Below, piece by piece: positions 1 to 8,083 of a stretch of 64,000 nt of DNA. Source of the stretch: CAYYMD01 sp964472875 (GTDB lineage: Bacteria > Planctomycetota > Phycisphaerae > SM23-33); the NCBI GenBank assembly GCA_964472875.1, contig CAYYMD010000006.1:7485-71484 (forward strand), in the 5' to 3' direction. The translations under genes were made by a program, and so were the position numbers. Positions within the stretch are counted from its first letter, which is position 1, and each line of letters begins with the position of its first letter. Under the pieces are notes generated by a model. It was not told where the DNA came from. It searched no databases and was given only the letters and a program-made list of their open reading frames with translations.

Positions 1-1342
1 CGGTTTTTTTGTAAGCGAGATCTTCGCCGATCATCTTTGCCAGCGCCTCGCGGAGTTTGGCCTCGCTGTCGATGAGGAACTGCCCGGATGTGACCACCTG
101 CTCGCCGGGCTTCAGGCCGTCAATAACCTGTAACATGTTTTCGCCGACCTCAACGCCAAGTTTTACGTCCCGCGGTTCGAACCGGCCGCGCCCCTTCCAC
201 ACGAACGCCACCTGGCGCTCGCCCGTATCGATGACGGCCGAGCGCGGCACAAGCGTTCGCCGCTTCGCCAGCGTGCTTTCCAGCATAACTTCGGCGAACA
301 TGCCCGGCTTGAGAAGGCCGCCGGGGTTTTGGAACTCCAGGCGGACCTGCACCTCCCTGGTCTTGTTGTCCAGGTACGGATATATGTAAACTACTTTTCC
401 TTCGAACTGGTTGCCGGGCAGGTAAGGTAGCGACATTACCGCCTTCTGCCCCTGCGATACGTAAGGCAACTGGTACTCATACAGCGTCACCATCACCCAC
501 ACCGTGGACAGGTCTGCAATCTGGAATACGCGCATGCCCGGGTCGACCTTCATGCCTTCGCGGGCGTGCTTATTTATCACCACACCCTTGTAAGGGCTGT
601 GTATCGCTATTGTTTTGGAGGGCTTGCCCGCCTCTCGCAGGGCCTTTATCTGCTCGTCGGTGATGTCGAAATATTCAAGTCGCGTCCGCGCGGCCTTGAG
701 AAGGTCCATTTGCCCCTCCTGTCGCGTGTCTTTTTCACGGCTGCGACGGTTCCGCCAGGCCAGCAGGTATTCCTCCTGTGCGGCGTAAAGTTGCGGCGAG
801 TACAACTCGAACAGCGCCTCCCCGGCCTCCACCGGCGCGCCTATGTAGTCTACATTGAGTTTCTCAATCCATCCGGAGACCTTGATGTTGATGTCTCGCA
901 CGGTGGTTTCGTTGTAATCGACAGAACCGACGGTCCGTATCTTCTTGGTCAGCGGACCTTTCGTGACCGGCTCCACACGAACTCCCATGTTCTGCACCAC
1001 TACCGGGTCGATATCAATCCGGCCGGTGAATTTCTCCGGATCCAGGGGCGTAAGTTTCATTTGGCAGATGGGACAGTTACCCGGCTCCGGCAATACCACC
1101 CACGGATGCATTCCGCAGGTGTAATATTGCAGTTGCTCCTGGTCGCCGGTCTCGGCGGCCTCCGGTGGCTGTTGCAGGCCAACACGCACCATGATTTTGT
1201 TGAAACCGCTTTTTATCTGTCGGCCGTATATGCTTCCCGTAACCACGCCACCGGCCGCAATCACCAGGATAATAACCGTCAGTGATAGTTTTTGCGGCCA
1301 CTTACGCTGCCGTTGCGGATTTGTCTGCCTTTTATCATTCAT
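1..1342 (-). CDS. RND efflux periplasmic adaptor, CusB-like (partial, C-terminus off window)
   Basis: Periplasmic adaptor (membrane fusion protein) of a heavy-metal RND efflux pump, linking an inner-membrane transporter to an outer-membrane channel. About 447 residues are visible. An N-terminal signal-anchor lies at residues 18-35, followed by a heavy-metal-binding domain at about 73-100 with CGMHP and CPICQM (family consensus CPICGM), then HlyD-like barrel-sandwich and beta-barrel segments. The ATG at 1342 follows the stop of the upstream outer-membrane gene by 4 bp, so the two are probably coupled. The frame stays open to base 1; a CusA-type pump gene is expected beyond the left edge. Metal specificity is inferred from the HMBD only. 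Confidence 0.9.
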   Translation of the reverse strand, partial: MNDKRQTNPQRQRKWPQKLSLTVIILVIAAGGVVTGSIYGRQIKSGFNKIMVRVGLQQPPEAAETGDQEQLQYYTCGMHPWVVLPEPGNCPICQMKLTPLDPEKFTGRIDIDPVVVQNMGVRVEPVTKGPLTKKIRTVGSVDYNETTVRDINIKVSGWIEKLNVDYIGAPVEAGEALFELYSPQLYAAQEEYLLAWRNRRSREKDTRQEGQMDLLKAARTRLEYFDITDEQIKALREAGKPSKTIAIHSPYKGVVINKHAREGMKVDPGMRVFQIADLSTVWVMVTLYEYQLPYVSQGQKAVMSLPYLPGNQFEGKVVYIYPYLDNKTREVQVRLEFQNPGGLLKPGMFAEVMLESTLAKRRTLVPRSAVIDTGERQVAFVWKGRGRFEPRDVKLGVEVGENMLQVIDGLKPGEQVVTSGQFLIDSEAKLREALAKMIGEDLAYKKT

Positions 1343-1346
1343 TGGT

Positions 1347-2783
1347 TTACTCTTGTTGCCCCTTAGGCGGCGCGCTTTTATTGTCCGCCTCATTAGGCGC
1401 TTCACGAAGCGCAGCCAGATTCGTTCCTATGGTCTGTTCAATAGCAGTGTAGTCCTGTTCAAGGCGGGCGACCGCGCGATGGTACATCAGTTCGAAATCC
1501 AGCAGTTTGCGCCAGTTTTCAAGCAGTGTCAGGAAGTCCTCCCTTCCGCTGCGGTATTCGCTGGTGGCGACTTCGAGGGCCTGTGACGTTTCGGGGATTA
1601 TGGAGTCGCGGAACATCCGGGCCTGCTGAAGGTCGCTGCGGGCCTTGAGGACCGCATCCTGTATGCGAAAAGCCACGCGGTTACGCATCTGGGCCAGTTC
1701 TTCGGCCATTTCGAATTGTCCGCGGCGGGCCTCGCGCTCGGCGGCGTCGAGTTTGTCCACCCACACGGGCATGTTAAAGCCCAGGCCAAGCCACCACTGG
1801 TCGCTTCCGTCGGCCGAGGGCGCCAGCCCGCTGTCGTCGACGGCGTTGTAGTGGGCGTTCAACGTAACATCCGGCCAGCGTTCCAGCCGCGCCAGTTTCT
1901 CACGCAGTCTATACTGCTCCAGGCGCTTTCGCAGAGATTCGAGCTGCGGATTCATCCGCTCGGCTATCGCCATAAGGGTATCGGTTTGCAGTTCGATGTC
2001 CCGGATGGGTATTTTCGCCGGCTCGCCCAGCGGCGCATCGGCGCGCCTGTCCATGAGACGGTTCAGCATCGCACTGGCGCTGTCTTTTTGCTGCTGCAGC
2101 TCGGTCAGTTCGTTATCGAGATTGCCCAGCGCCACCGATGCTCGCAGAACATCCTGCTGGCTGACCGTCCCCGATTCGTACTTGGCGGTGGCGATACGGC
2201 GGATATCCCGAATCAGGTCCCTGCTGCTGCGGATGACTTCGATGCCCCGCGCCGCGGCGTAATAGTTCCAGTATGCCCTGCGGACGTCGGCTTCGACACG
2301 AAGGCGCCTGCGGGTCAATTCCTGTCGCGCCACGGCCACGTCCTGCTCGGCTATCTGCCCGCGCGTGCTGAGTTTGCCGGGAGTGGGTAAGTGCTGCGAT
2401 ATACCCATCATGGTGTCGACCTGCCCGGCCGCCGTCTCGGCCATCTCGCCAACCGCCGCTACGTTAAACATGGGGTCCCTCAGCGAGGTAACCTGCGGTA
2501 TGCGCTGCTTCAATCGGCGGATTCGCTGGTGTGCCGACTTTATACCGGGATTGCGCCGCAGAGCAAGTTGCACGTAGTCTTCTACAGAAGCATTTTCGGG
2601 AATCTCCAGAGCCGGTCGGGTCGCAGGTCGCGTGGCCGGCTGAGGTTCCATTTTATCCGCAGCATCCTTGTAACGGCTCATGCTGGATGAAGTCAGTTCG
2701 TCATCAGGACCGTTGCCGTATCCGCAACCACCCGCAGCCATCGCCGCGACAATCACCGAGTACAATACAGTTCGTATGTTCAT
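1347..2783 (-). CDS. Outer-membrane efflux protein (TolC/CusC family), lipoprotein
   Basis: Trimeric outer-membrane channel of a tripartite efflux system, 478 aa. The N-terminus is a signal peptide ending in an alanine/glycine-rich stretch and Cys20, which reads as a slightly imperfect lipobox. The remainder has the long helical duplicated OEP architecture with heptad-rich segments and Leu/Arg-rich coiled coils. I chose the ATG at 2783 because it has a GGG-type ribosome site just upstream, starts the signal peptide, and clears the end of cysH; an open GTG extension to 2879 would overlap it. It sits 41 bp after the APS reductase gene and 4 bp before the CusB-like adaptor. Confidence 0.88.
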   Translation of the reverse strand: MNIRTVLYSVIVAAMAAGGCGYGNGPDDELTSSSMSRYKDAADKMEPQPATRPATRPALEIPENASVEDYVQLALRRNPGIKSAHQRIRRLKQRIPQVTSLRDPMFNVAAVGEMAETAAGQVDTMMGISQHLPTPGKLSTRGQIAEQDVAVARQELTRRRLRVEADVRRAYWNYYAAARGIEVIRSSRDLIRDIRRIATAKYESGTVSQQDVLRASVALGNLDNELTELQQQKDSASAMLNRLMDRRADAPLGEPAKIPIRDIELQTDTLMAIAERMNPQLESLRKRLEQYRLREKLARLERWPDVTLNAHYNAVDDSGLAPSADGSDQWWLGLGFNMPVWVDKLDAAEREARRGQFEMAEELAQMRNRVAFRIQDAVLKARSDLQQARMFRDSIIPETSQALEVATSEYRSGREDFLTLLENWRKLLDFELMYHRAVARLEQDYTAIEQTIGTNLAALREAPNEADNKSAPPKGQQE

Positions 2784-2824
2784 ATCGCCCTTCGCCTGTT
2801 CACTGATGCCTGTCGCCTGCATTT

Positions 2825-3559
2825 TTATATGCCGCTTCCATTTGAATGCAATCCGCATTCTTTCTTGCCCTGCTCCCACGGAAACTTGCCCGACCGCTGC
2901 GGGAAGTCTTCCTTAACCGGCACATGGCAGCAATGGCAGCCGATTACAGTATACCGCTCTCCGTACGGCGAACGGTAATCATACAATTCATTATACGGCA
3001 GGTCCTTGCGGCGCGTATACAGTTCGATGTCTTCAGCTGTCCAGTCCAGCATGGGATTCAGCTTCAGGATTTTGCGGCCGGTTTCATCAGCGGTCCAGTG
3101 TGCCTTGCGCGCGGTCTTGTCGCGGTGCTCGGACTGGTCCTTCCTGAGCCCGGATATCCATACATCCGTAGTGGCCAGGGCGCGCTGTAGCGGTCTGAAC
3201 TTGCGGACGCGGCAGCACAGTTCCCGCGCGAAAAAATGCGCGTATTGCCCGACGGACCTGCGGAGTTTTTCCACGTCGCCCGGGTTGGGGCAATGTCGCT
3301 CGATGCTGATGCCGTACCGGCTCTCGACCCGCTCGAGCAATTCGTAAGTCTCCTTGTGGTTCATCAGCGTATCCACGAAGAACACCCGATAGTCGACATT
3401 GAGGCGGCTGGCCAAGTCTATCATCACCACGCCGGTTTTTTGCAGACTGGTGCCGATGGCCGCCCGAGGCGCGAACCGCTCAAAGGCGTACTTGAGCAAT
3501 TGCTCGGCGCCGAGGTTGTTAAGTTCGGCCAAGTTTATATCAGTCTGCGTGCGGGTCAT
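2825..3559 (-). CDS. cysH: Phosphoadenylyl-/adenylyl-sulfate reductase
   Basis: Reduces APS (or PAPS) to sulfite in assimilatory sulfate reduction. The 244-aa protein has the PP-loop nucleotidyl-binding fold and both signatures of the iron-sulfur APS reductase type: adjacent Cys115-Cys116, and Cys208/Cys211 in GCHCC, which together bind a [4Fe-4S] cluster in that subclass. The C-terminal ECGLH carries the catalytic Cys235. The cluster cysteines favour APS over PAPS as substrate (family knowledge). The ATG at 3559 gives a 20-bp overlap with the upstream sulfite reductase gene, implying translational coupling; a TTG at 3589 is a less likely alternative. Confidence 0.93.
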   Translation of the reverse strand: MTRTQTDINLAELNNLGAEQLLKYAFERFAPRAAIGTSLQKTGVVMIDLASRLNVDYRVFFVDTLMNHKETYELLERVESRYGISIERHCPNPGDVEKLRRSVGQYAHFFARELCCRVRKFRPLQRALATTDVWISGLRKDQSEHRDKTARKAHWTADETGRKILKLNPMLDWTAEDIELYTRRKDLPYNELYDYRSPYGERYTVIGCHCCHVPVKEDFPQRSGKFPWEQGKKECGLHSNGSGI

Positions 3560-4934
3560 TGTTGTTGGCCTGCGAATCAGTCCGGTCAACGATTGTCCTT
3601 ATCATTTTAGGCAGGTCTTCGACGGCCGCGCCGCACGAGTATAGTTCGGCCAGTTTCGGCGTCCGCCCCATCTCGCCGCCGGTGTAGACGTCGAATGCCT
3701 CGTGTTTTTGGCCGTCGCGCTTCACCATCCGCCCGGTCAGTCCCACATCCGCCACACGCGAGTGCGCACAGCCGTTGGGGCAACCGGAAATGCATACAGT
3801 CATATCCGGGCGGTCCACGCCGACAAGTGCCTGGCGGATTCTGTCGGCTGCGTCCCGTGTGTGCGCGATAGCTATTTTGCAGTAATCTTTTCCAGGACAC
3901 GCCACCACCGCAGGCCGCCTGTCATCTACCGACATATCTTCCCCATCCGCCGCCAGACCGGCCAGTTGTTGCTTGGACTTTCCGAACAGGACTACCCTGT
4001 GCTGATTGGCAATGCGAACACACACGTCGTCGCGTTCGGCCAGTTCGCCGAGAGACTCGGTCGCATCTGCCGAAACGTCGCCGTTGGCGAAGTTCAGCAC
4101 GAGGCGATGCGGCAAATCCACACGCGCCTCGGGCACAGGCAGTTCGCCCCATCCGCCGCCGTCTTTGGCTTTTTTGAAATAATTCATCAACATTGCGGTG
4201 AATTTTTCGTCGCCCATCCTCTGGCGGACGTGGCGGAAGCGCGCCCGTCGCCGGTTCTCGCGGTCGCCATGTTCTTCGAACATATGTACCGCGGCCGATA
4301 CAAGCGGCAGCACATCCCCCGGCGCAAGCCACTCGAACAGCGTAATGCCCGTAGCCGGTCGGGCGCCCAGCGAACCGGCGCCGGCCACAAAAAATCCCCA
4401 ACGCCCATCTTTTTTGCTCGCGACGAATCCCAGGTCATTTATCCATGGCTGGCCACATCCATGACTGCACGCCAGAGCAATTTTAAACTTTCGCGGCAGA
4501 TCGTATATGCCGTCGATGGCACGGAGCAGTTTTGTGATTTCCTTCACCGCCGGTAAAAGTTTCACGCTGTCTTTGCGGGCGCCCGCGCACGGGCAAACGG
4601 TTATGTTGCGGAACGTATCTCCGCACGCCCCGATGCTGGTCAGCCCCAAATCGGCGATACCCTTCTGAACTTTCGGCACCTGCTGCGGCGTTACGTCGTG
4701 GAGTTCAATCTCCTGGCGTGTAGTGAGGTGCAGAGGCGTCTTGGGCGTATGCGCACGGACCAACTCCGCCAGGCCTCGCCATTGCTCCCCCGACAATATG
4801 CCTGCGGGTACGCGAATTCTCTGCATCCACAAATTCTCCTGTAACTGAGGATATAAACCTACCAAAAGCGCCAAGGACTTCCGCTTGGGGACCGCTTTTG
4901 CGGGAAACTCGATGTTTATGCTGGAATGCGACAT
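3540..4934 (-). CDS. Siroheme nitrite/sulfite reductase (ferredoxin type)
   Basis: Six-electron reductase, here most likely reducing sulfite to sulfide. The 464-aa protein has duplicated ferredoxin-like half-domains and the siroheme/[4Fe-4S] ligand set: Cys346-x5-Cys352 in ACPGKDYC, and Cys381-x3-Cys385 in CISGCPNGC. An additional CPCAG segment near 114 corresponds to the first-half anion-binding region. Context decides between sulfite and nitrite: the next gene is an APS reductase (20-bp overlap) and the upstream gene is an Rrf2 regulator, with no nitrate genes nearby. ATG start at 4934, 48 bp after the regulator. Confidence 0.92.
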   Translation of the reverse strand: MSHSSINIEFPAKAVPKRKSLALLVGLYPQLQENLWMQRIRVPAGILSGEQWRGLAELVRAHTPKTPLHLTTRQEIELHDVTPQQVPKVQKGIADLGLTSIGACGDTFRNITVCPCAGARKDSVKLLPAVKEITKLLRAIDGIYDLPRKFKIALACSHGCGQPWINDLGFVASKKDGRWGFFVAGAGSLGARPATGITLFEWLAPGDVLPLVSAAVHMFEEHGDRENRRRARFRHVRQRMGDEKFTAMLMNYFKKAKDGGGWGELPVPEARVDLPHRLVLNFANGDVSADATESLGELAERDDVCVRIANQHRVVLFGKSKQQLAGLAADGEDMSVDDRRPAVVACPGKDYCKIAIAHTRDAADRIRQALVGVDRPDMTVCISGCPNGCAHSRVADVGLTGRMVKRDGQKHEAFDVYTGGEMGRTPKLAELYSCGAAVEDLPKMIRTIVDRTDSQANNNDPHAD

Positions 4935-4982
4935 TGTTAATCCGATTTTCCGGTGTGCCGTGGCTGCCGTTGGGGTATGGAA

Positions 4983-5435
4983 TTATATACAGTAGTTAAT
5001 CGCCTGCTCTTGCCGGCGGCGGCTGTCCTGCTCAACGAGATCCGCAAAAGTAGTGCTGTCGTAAACGCCGGCAACGGCCCGCTCGGCCTTTTCCCACATG
5101 GGAGCAAATGCGCACTGGCCCTGAAGCGGGCACTGCCTGCCGTCGTGTCCGGCGATACATCGGACCGGCGCAAGCGGCCCCTCTATAAAGCGAATCACCT
5201 CGCCCAGCGTAAGCGTCTGCGGCTCGACCGCCAGTAAATACCCCCCATGAATCCCGCGGTAGGACTCCATCCAGCCGGTCTGCTTCAGTTGGCCTAGAAT
5301 AAGTTCCAGAAAACGGGGCGGTATCGCCTGCGCATCGGCGATATCTGCTATAGCTACCGGGCTTTGCCCATAATTCCTGGCCAGTTCAAATAATGCCCGC
5401 AAGGCGTATTGGCAACGTTGTGAGATATTTACCAT
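4983..5435 (-). CDS. Rrf2-family transcriptional regulator
   Basis: Winged-helix regulator of 150 aa, first gene of the sulfite/APS reductase operon. The N-terminal HTH spans about residues 1-60 and ends in the family motif RGIHGGYLL. Cys93, Cys102 and Cys108 form a C-x8-C-x5-C triad at the place where IscR/NsrR-type members bind an Fe-S cluster, so a redox, Fe-S or sulfur-status sensor is inferred. The ATG at 5435 has GGAGAA upstream; a longer frame to 5498 would run through the promoter. It probably controls itself and the divergent larE through the palindrome at 5465-5498. The CymR-like cysteine regulators are the nearest functional analogy. Confidence 0.88.
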   Translation of the reverse strand: MVNISQRCQYALRALFELARNYGQSPVAIADIADAQAIPPRFLELILGQLKQTGWMESYRGIHGGYLLAVEPQTLTLGEVIRFIEGPLAPVRCIAGHDGRQCPLQGQCAFAPMWEKAERAVAGVYDSTTFADLVEQDSRRRQEQAINYCI

Positions 5436-5464
5436 AAATTTTCTCCAATACCCTACTGTATCGA

Positions 5465-5498
5465 TTGACATTATATGGTTACCTGTATATAATGTCAA
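5465..5498. promoter_or_regulatory. Palindromic divergent promoter pair / probable Rrf2 operator
   Basis: Perfect 12-bp inverted repeat (TTGACATTATAT and its complement) separated by 10 bp. Plus strand: TTGACA at 5465-5470, 17-bp spacer, TATAAT at 5488-5493, reading toward larE. Minus strand: TTGACA at 5498-5493, 17-bp spacer, TATAAT at 5475-5470, reading toward the Rrf2 gene. Both are exact sigma70 consensus and physically interleaved, each -35 abutting the opposing -10. Dimeric Rrf2 binding here is inferred from symmetry and position. Confidence 0.85.
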
Positions 5499-5579
5499 CC
5501 GTCAGTTGCAGCTGAACAAGTAGTTTGTTGAGAAATCTAGACAGAAAACAGTATTTAAGTACTTGTCTTGTAGGATATT

Positions 5580-6488
5580 ATGATTGATAAGCGAATTACC
5601 ACTGAGCGTAACAGTCGCCAAATCCGGCTTGAAAATTCGTTATTGACGAAAAAACTGGAAACCTGTCGCCGTATTTTAAAACGGCTCAGCAGGGTTGCCG
5701 TGGCATTTTCCGGCGGTGTGGACAGCACATTTCTGCTGGCCCTTGCGGCCGACACCCTCGGCCCGCAAAACGTCCTGGCGATAGTGGGGATATCTGCGAG
5801 TTTGCCCGGACGCGAATTGAAAGGCGCAAGGTCGATTGGCCGCCAACTCGGCGTGGAAGTAATCGAAGCACATACAGATGAAATAAACAGGCCACAGTAT
5901 TCGGCCAACAATCCCGACAGGTGTTATCATTGCAAGGCGGAACTTTTCTGCAAGATGCGCCAGCAAGCGCAGCGACGGGGCTTTGATGCGATTGTCACAG
6001 GCGCCAACTCCGATGACGCGGGCGATTATCGCCCCGGCCTGCGGGCAGGCGAGGATTTTGGCGCCCGCAGCCCCCTTCTGGAAGCAGGACTGACTAAAAA
6101 TGAAATCAGGGAAATATCCCGCCGCATGGAGCTGCCGACGGCCGGGAAGCCCGCCTCTGCCTGTCTGGCCAGCAGGATTCCCTACGGCCGCGCCATAACC
6201 GAGGAAAATCTGCACAGCGTTGAGCGGGCCGAGGACGCTCTGCTGCATCTTGGCTTTATCCAGTGCCGCGTGCGACACCACGGCACAATCGCCAGAATAG
6301 AGGTTCCTGCGGACCGGTTCCCCGAAGTTGTTGCCTCGCGCGAGGCAATAATTCAAGCGATTAAAGCAGCCGGATACTCCTACGTAACACTCGATTTGCA
6401 GGGCTTCCGCAGCGGCTCTATGAACGAAGTGCTGGCAAACACCTCACATCGTCAAAATTACACCAGAGCGAAAAAGGATAAATCGTAA
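5580..6488 (+). CDS. larE: LarE-type ATP-dependent sulfur transferase (PP-loop)
   Basis: 302-aa PP-loop ATP pyrophosphatase that, in characterised homologues, inserts sulfur into pyridinium dicarboxylate for the nickel-pincer cofactor. Visible motifs are SGGVDST (residues 44-50), CYHC (Cys115, Cys118) and ACLASRIPYG with Cys195. Cys195 matches the sulfur-donating cysteine of LarE; the extra CxxC pair resembles the subgroup in which three cysteines hold a [4Fe-4S] cluster, so repeated rather than sacrificial turnover is possible. No larB, larC or lactate racemase is in view, so the acceptor is unknown. It is driven by the palindromic promoter and followed after 98 bp by thi4. ATG at 5580 has only a weak ribosome site. 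Confidence 0.85.
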   Translation: MIDKRITTERNSRQIRLENSLLTKKLETCRRILKRLSRVAVAFSGGVDSTFLLALAADTLGPQNVLAIVGISASLPGRELKGARSIGRQLGVEVIEAHTDEINRPQYSANNPDRCYHCKAELFCKMRQQAQRRGFDAIVTGANSDDAGDYRPGLRAGEDFGARSPLLEAGLTKNEIREISRRMELPTAGKPASACLASRIPYGRAITEENLHSVERAEDALLHLGFIQCRVRHHGTIARIEVPADRFPEVVASREAIIQAIKAAGYSYVTLDLQGFRSGSMNEVLANTSHRQNYTRAKKDKS

Positions 6489-6586
6489 CAGCGTATGACT
6501 CGGCGCGCGAGGGACACCCCGATATATCGCACGGCCGATGTCGTATAACAGCCGTAAGTTTTATAACCATAGAGAAGGAGACAGAC

Positions 6587-7432
6587 ATGACGGATGCAAG
6601 CAGAACATTTGAGCCGGTTGCGGAAAAGGACGTTACCCGCGCCATCGTCGGTGAGTTTGCCGAGCAGTTCCAGGATTACGCCGACAGCGACGTAGTCATC
6701 GTCGGTGCCGGTCCCAGCGGCCTTATTTGCGGCAGGGACCTCGCTGCGGCGGGCGTGAAGGTGCTCATCGTCGAGCGCAACAATTACCTGGGCGGCGGAT
6801 TCTGGATCGGCGGGTACCTGATGAACAAGGTTACCGTCCGCGCCCCCGCCCACAAGCAACTGGACGAACTTGGAGTTCCTTACAAAGCGGTGTCCCCCGG
6901 TCTTTACGTGGCTGACGGTCCGTACGCGTGCAGCAAATTAATCGCCGCCGCATGCGATGCGGGCGTAAAGTTCGCCAACATGACGTCCATGGAAGATGTC
7001 ATCGTCCGCGAGGATGGACGTCTGGCTGGCGTGGTGGTCAACTGGTCTCCCGTGGAGGCGCTGCCGCGGCAGATAACCTGCGCCGACCCGGTCTGCGTGG
7101 AATCGAAGGCGGTCGTGGATGCAACCGGACACGACGCCGTAGTGGCAAGCACCCTGGCAGGTCACCAACTCATAGAAATGGCCCGTACCGGCCCCATGAG
7201 CGTGCAGCGGTCAGAGGACAAGGTAGTCGCCCAGACCGGCGAGATTCACCCCGGGCTGTTCGCCATAGGAATGGCGGTTTCGACGGTTCACGGACTTGCC
7301 AGAATGGGACCCACCTTTGGAGCCATGCTCCTGTCAGGGCAGCGCGGAGCACAGTGTGTGCTGGATTTTCTGCAAAAGGGCCAAACGCAGACATATCAAC
7401 GCCGAACTCCCGCCACAACGGTTGCCACATAA
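6587..7432 (+). CDS. thi4: Thi4-family thiazole synthase
   Basis: Makes adenylated thiazole carboxylate for thiamine from NAD, glycine and sulfur. The 281-aa protein has an FAD/NAD dinucleotide fold (VVIVGAGPSG, 36-45), the GGGFWIGG loop (69-76) and the conserved DATGHDA (178-184). Cys165 in TCADP aligns by motif with the sulfur-donor cysteine of yeast Thi4 rather than the histidine of archaeal sulfide-using enzymes, so a suicidal single-turnover mechanism is possible; this is inferred from motif position, not an alignment program. A strong GAAGGAG lies 7 bp before the ATG. It follows larE and sits opposite the sulfide-producing operon. No TPP riboswitch is visible in the 98-bp upstream gap. 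Confidence 0.9.
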   Translation: MTDASRTFEPVAEKDVTRAIVGEFAEQFQDYADSDVVIVGAGPSGLICGRDLAAAGVKVLIVERNNYLGGGFWIGGYLMNKVTVRAPAHKQLDELGVPYKAVSPGLYVADGPYACSKLIAAACDAGVKFANMTSMEDVIVREDGRLAGVVVNWSPVEALPRQITCADPVCVESKAVVDATGHDAVVASTLAGHQLIEMARTGPMSVQRSEDKVVAQTGEIHPGLFAIGMAVSTVHGLARMGPTFGAMLLSGQRGAQCVLDFLQKGQTQTYQRRTPATTVAT

Positions 7433-7476
7433 ATCGTATGCCGTCCGGTTAATCTTAAACAATGGATAATCATCAA

Positions 7477-7512
7477 GGAAATGGCCGTCTGAAAAGACGG
7501 GCGGCCATTTCC
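7477..7512 (+). terminator. Stem-loop after thi4, possible terminator
   Basis: Long hairpin: a 10-bp outer stem (GGAAATGGCC with GGCCATTTCC), a bulge, then GTCT/AGAC closing a GAAA tetraloop. No T-tract follows, so termination would be inefficient or Rho-assisted; it may instead protect the thi4 3' end. Confidence 0.45.
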
Positions 7513-7634
7513 TGACTCTCAAAAGGGCGAGTGACCGTCTTGACGCCGGGCAAGCCGGAGGATACATTTCTTTCAGCGTGTGTACGATATTGTGACACGT
7601 AAAAATAAACCAGCAGATTAACATTTGCATACTC

Positions 7635-7708
7635 ACGCCCGTAGCTCAACCGGACAGAGCAGCGGTCTTCTAAACCGCAGGTTCCAGGTTCGAGTCCTGG
7701 CGGGCGTG
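7635..7708 (+). tRNA. tRNA-Arg (anticodon UCU)
   Basis: Complete cloverleaf: 7-bp acceptor stem (ACGCCCG/CGGGCGT), D arm with AGCTC...GAGC, anticodon stem GCGGT/ACCGC with loop CTTCTAA giving anticodon TCT at 7669-7671, and T arm with GGTTCGAGTCC. Reads AGA (and AGG by wobble). CCA is not encoded. It stands alone, converging on the DUF167 gene; no integrase or duplicated 3' end is seen nearby. Confidence 0.96.
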
Positions 7709-7767
7709 GTCCGAAGGGCCGGAGCGGGAAAAAATTTTTTTCTTATTTTTCTCCCGCAGTCCACTCT

Positions 7768-8079
7768 CTACTTTCTACTGTCTTTCAATCGCTGCCGGGC
7801 CGCACGCGATGAAAGATTATTGAAGCGGAATTTTTTACGGCCTCCGGCGTGGCCTGAGATAATTTCCACGTCGCGCTTGTCTATATTGAGGGCATCGGCA
7901 AGTATTTTCACCACTGCCTTGTTGGCCTTACCTTTCTCGGGCGGCGCGGATGTTGCGACCTTGAGGCAGTCGCCCAGCACACCGGCCACCCTGTCGCGAG
8001 AGCCGCCGGGGACAACCTTTACCGATATCACCACCCCACCACTGTCATCGCAGATGTCAAGTTTATCGACGTTATCCAT
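7768..8079 (-). CDS. DUF167 (YggU-family) protein
   Basis: Small 103-aa protein of the YggU/DUF167 family, whose function is not established. The family core is visible: VPGGSRD, then the APPEKGKANKAV segment at about residues 44-55, a short alpha/beta fold. The ATG at 8079 lies 4 bp after the leuD stop, making it the second gene of a leuD-DUF167 pair; an in-frame ATG at 8109 would instead overlap leuD. Confidence 0.85.
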   Translation of the reverse strand: MDNVDKLDICDDSGGVVISVKVVPGGSRDRVAGVLGDCLKVATSAPPEKGKANKAVVKILADALNIDKRDVEIISGHAGGRKKFRFNNLSSRAARQRLKDSRK

Positions 8080-8083
8080 TGCT

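Noticed and set aside
6489..6586. Possible TPP riboswitch before thi4
   Set aside because: The gap is 98 bp and lacks the conserved CUGAGA and ACCUGAUCUGG blocks.
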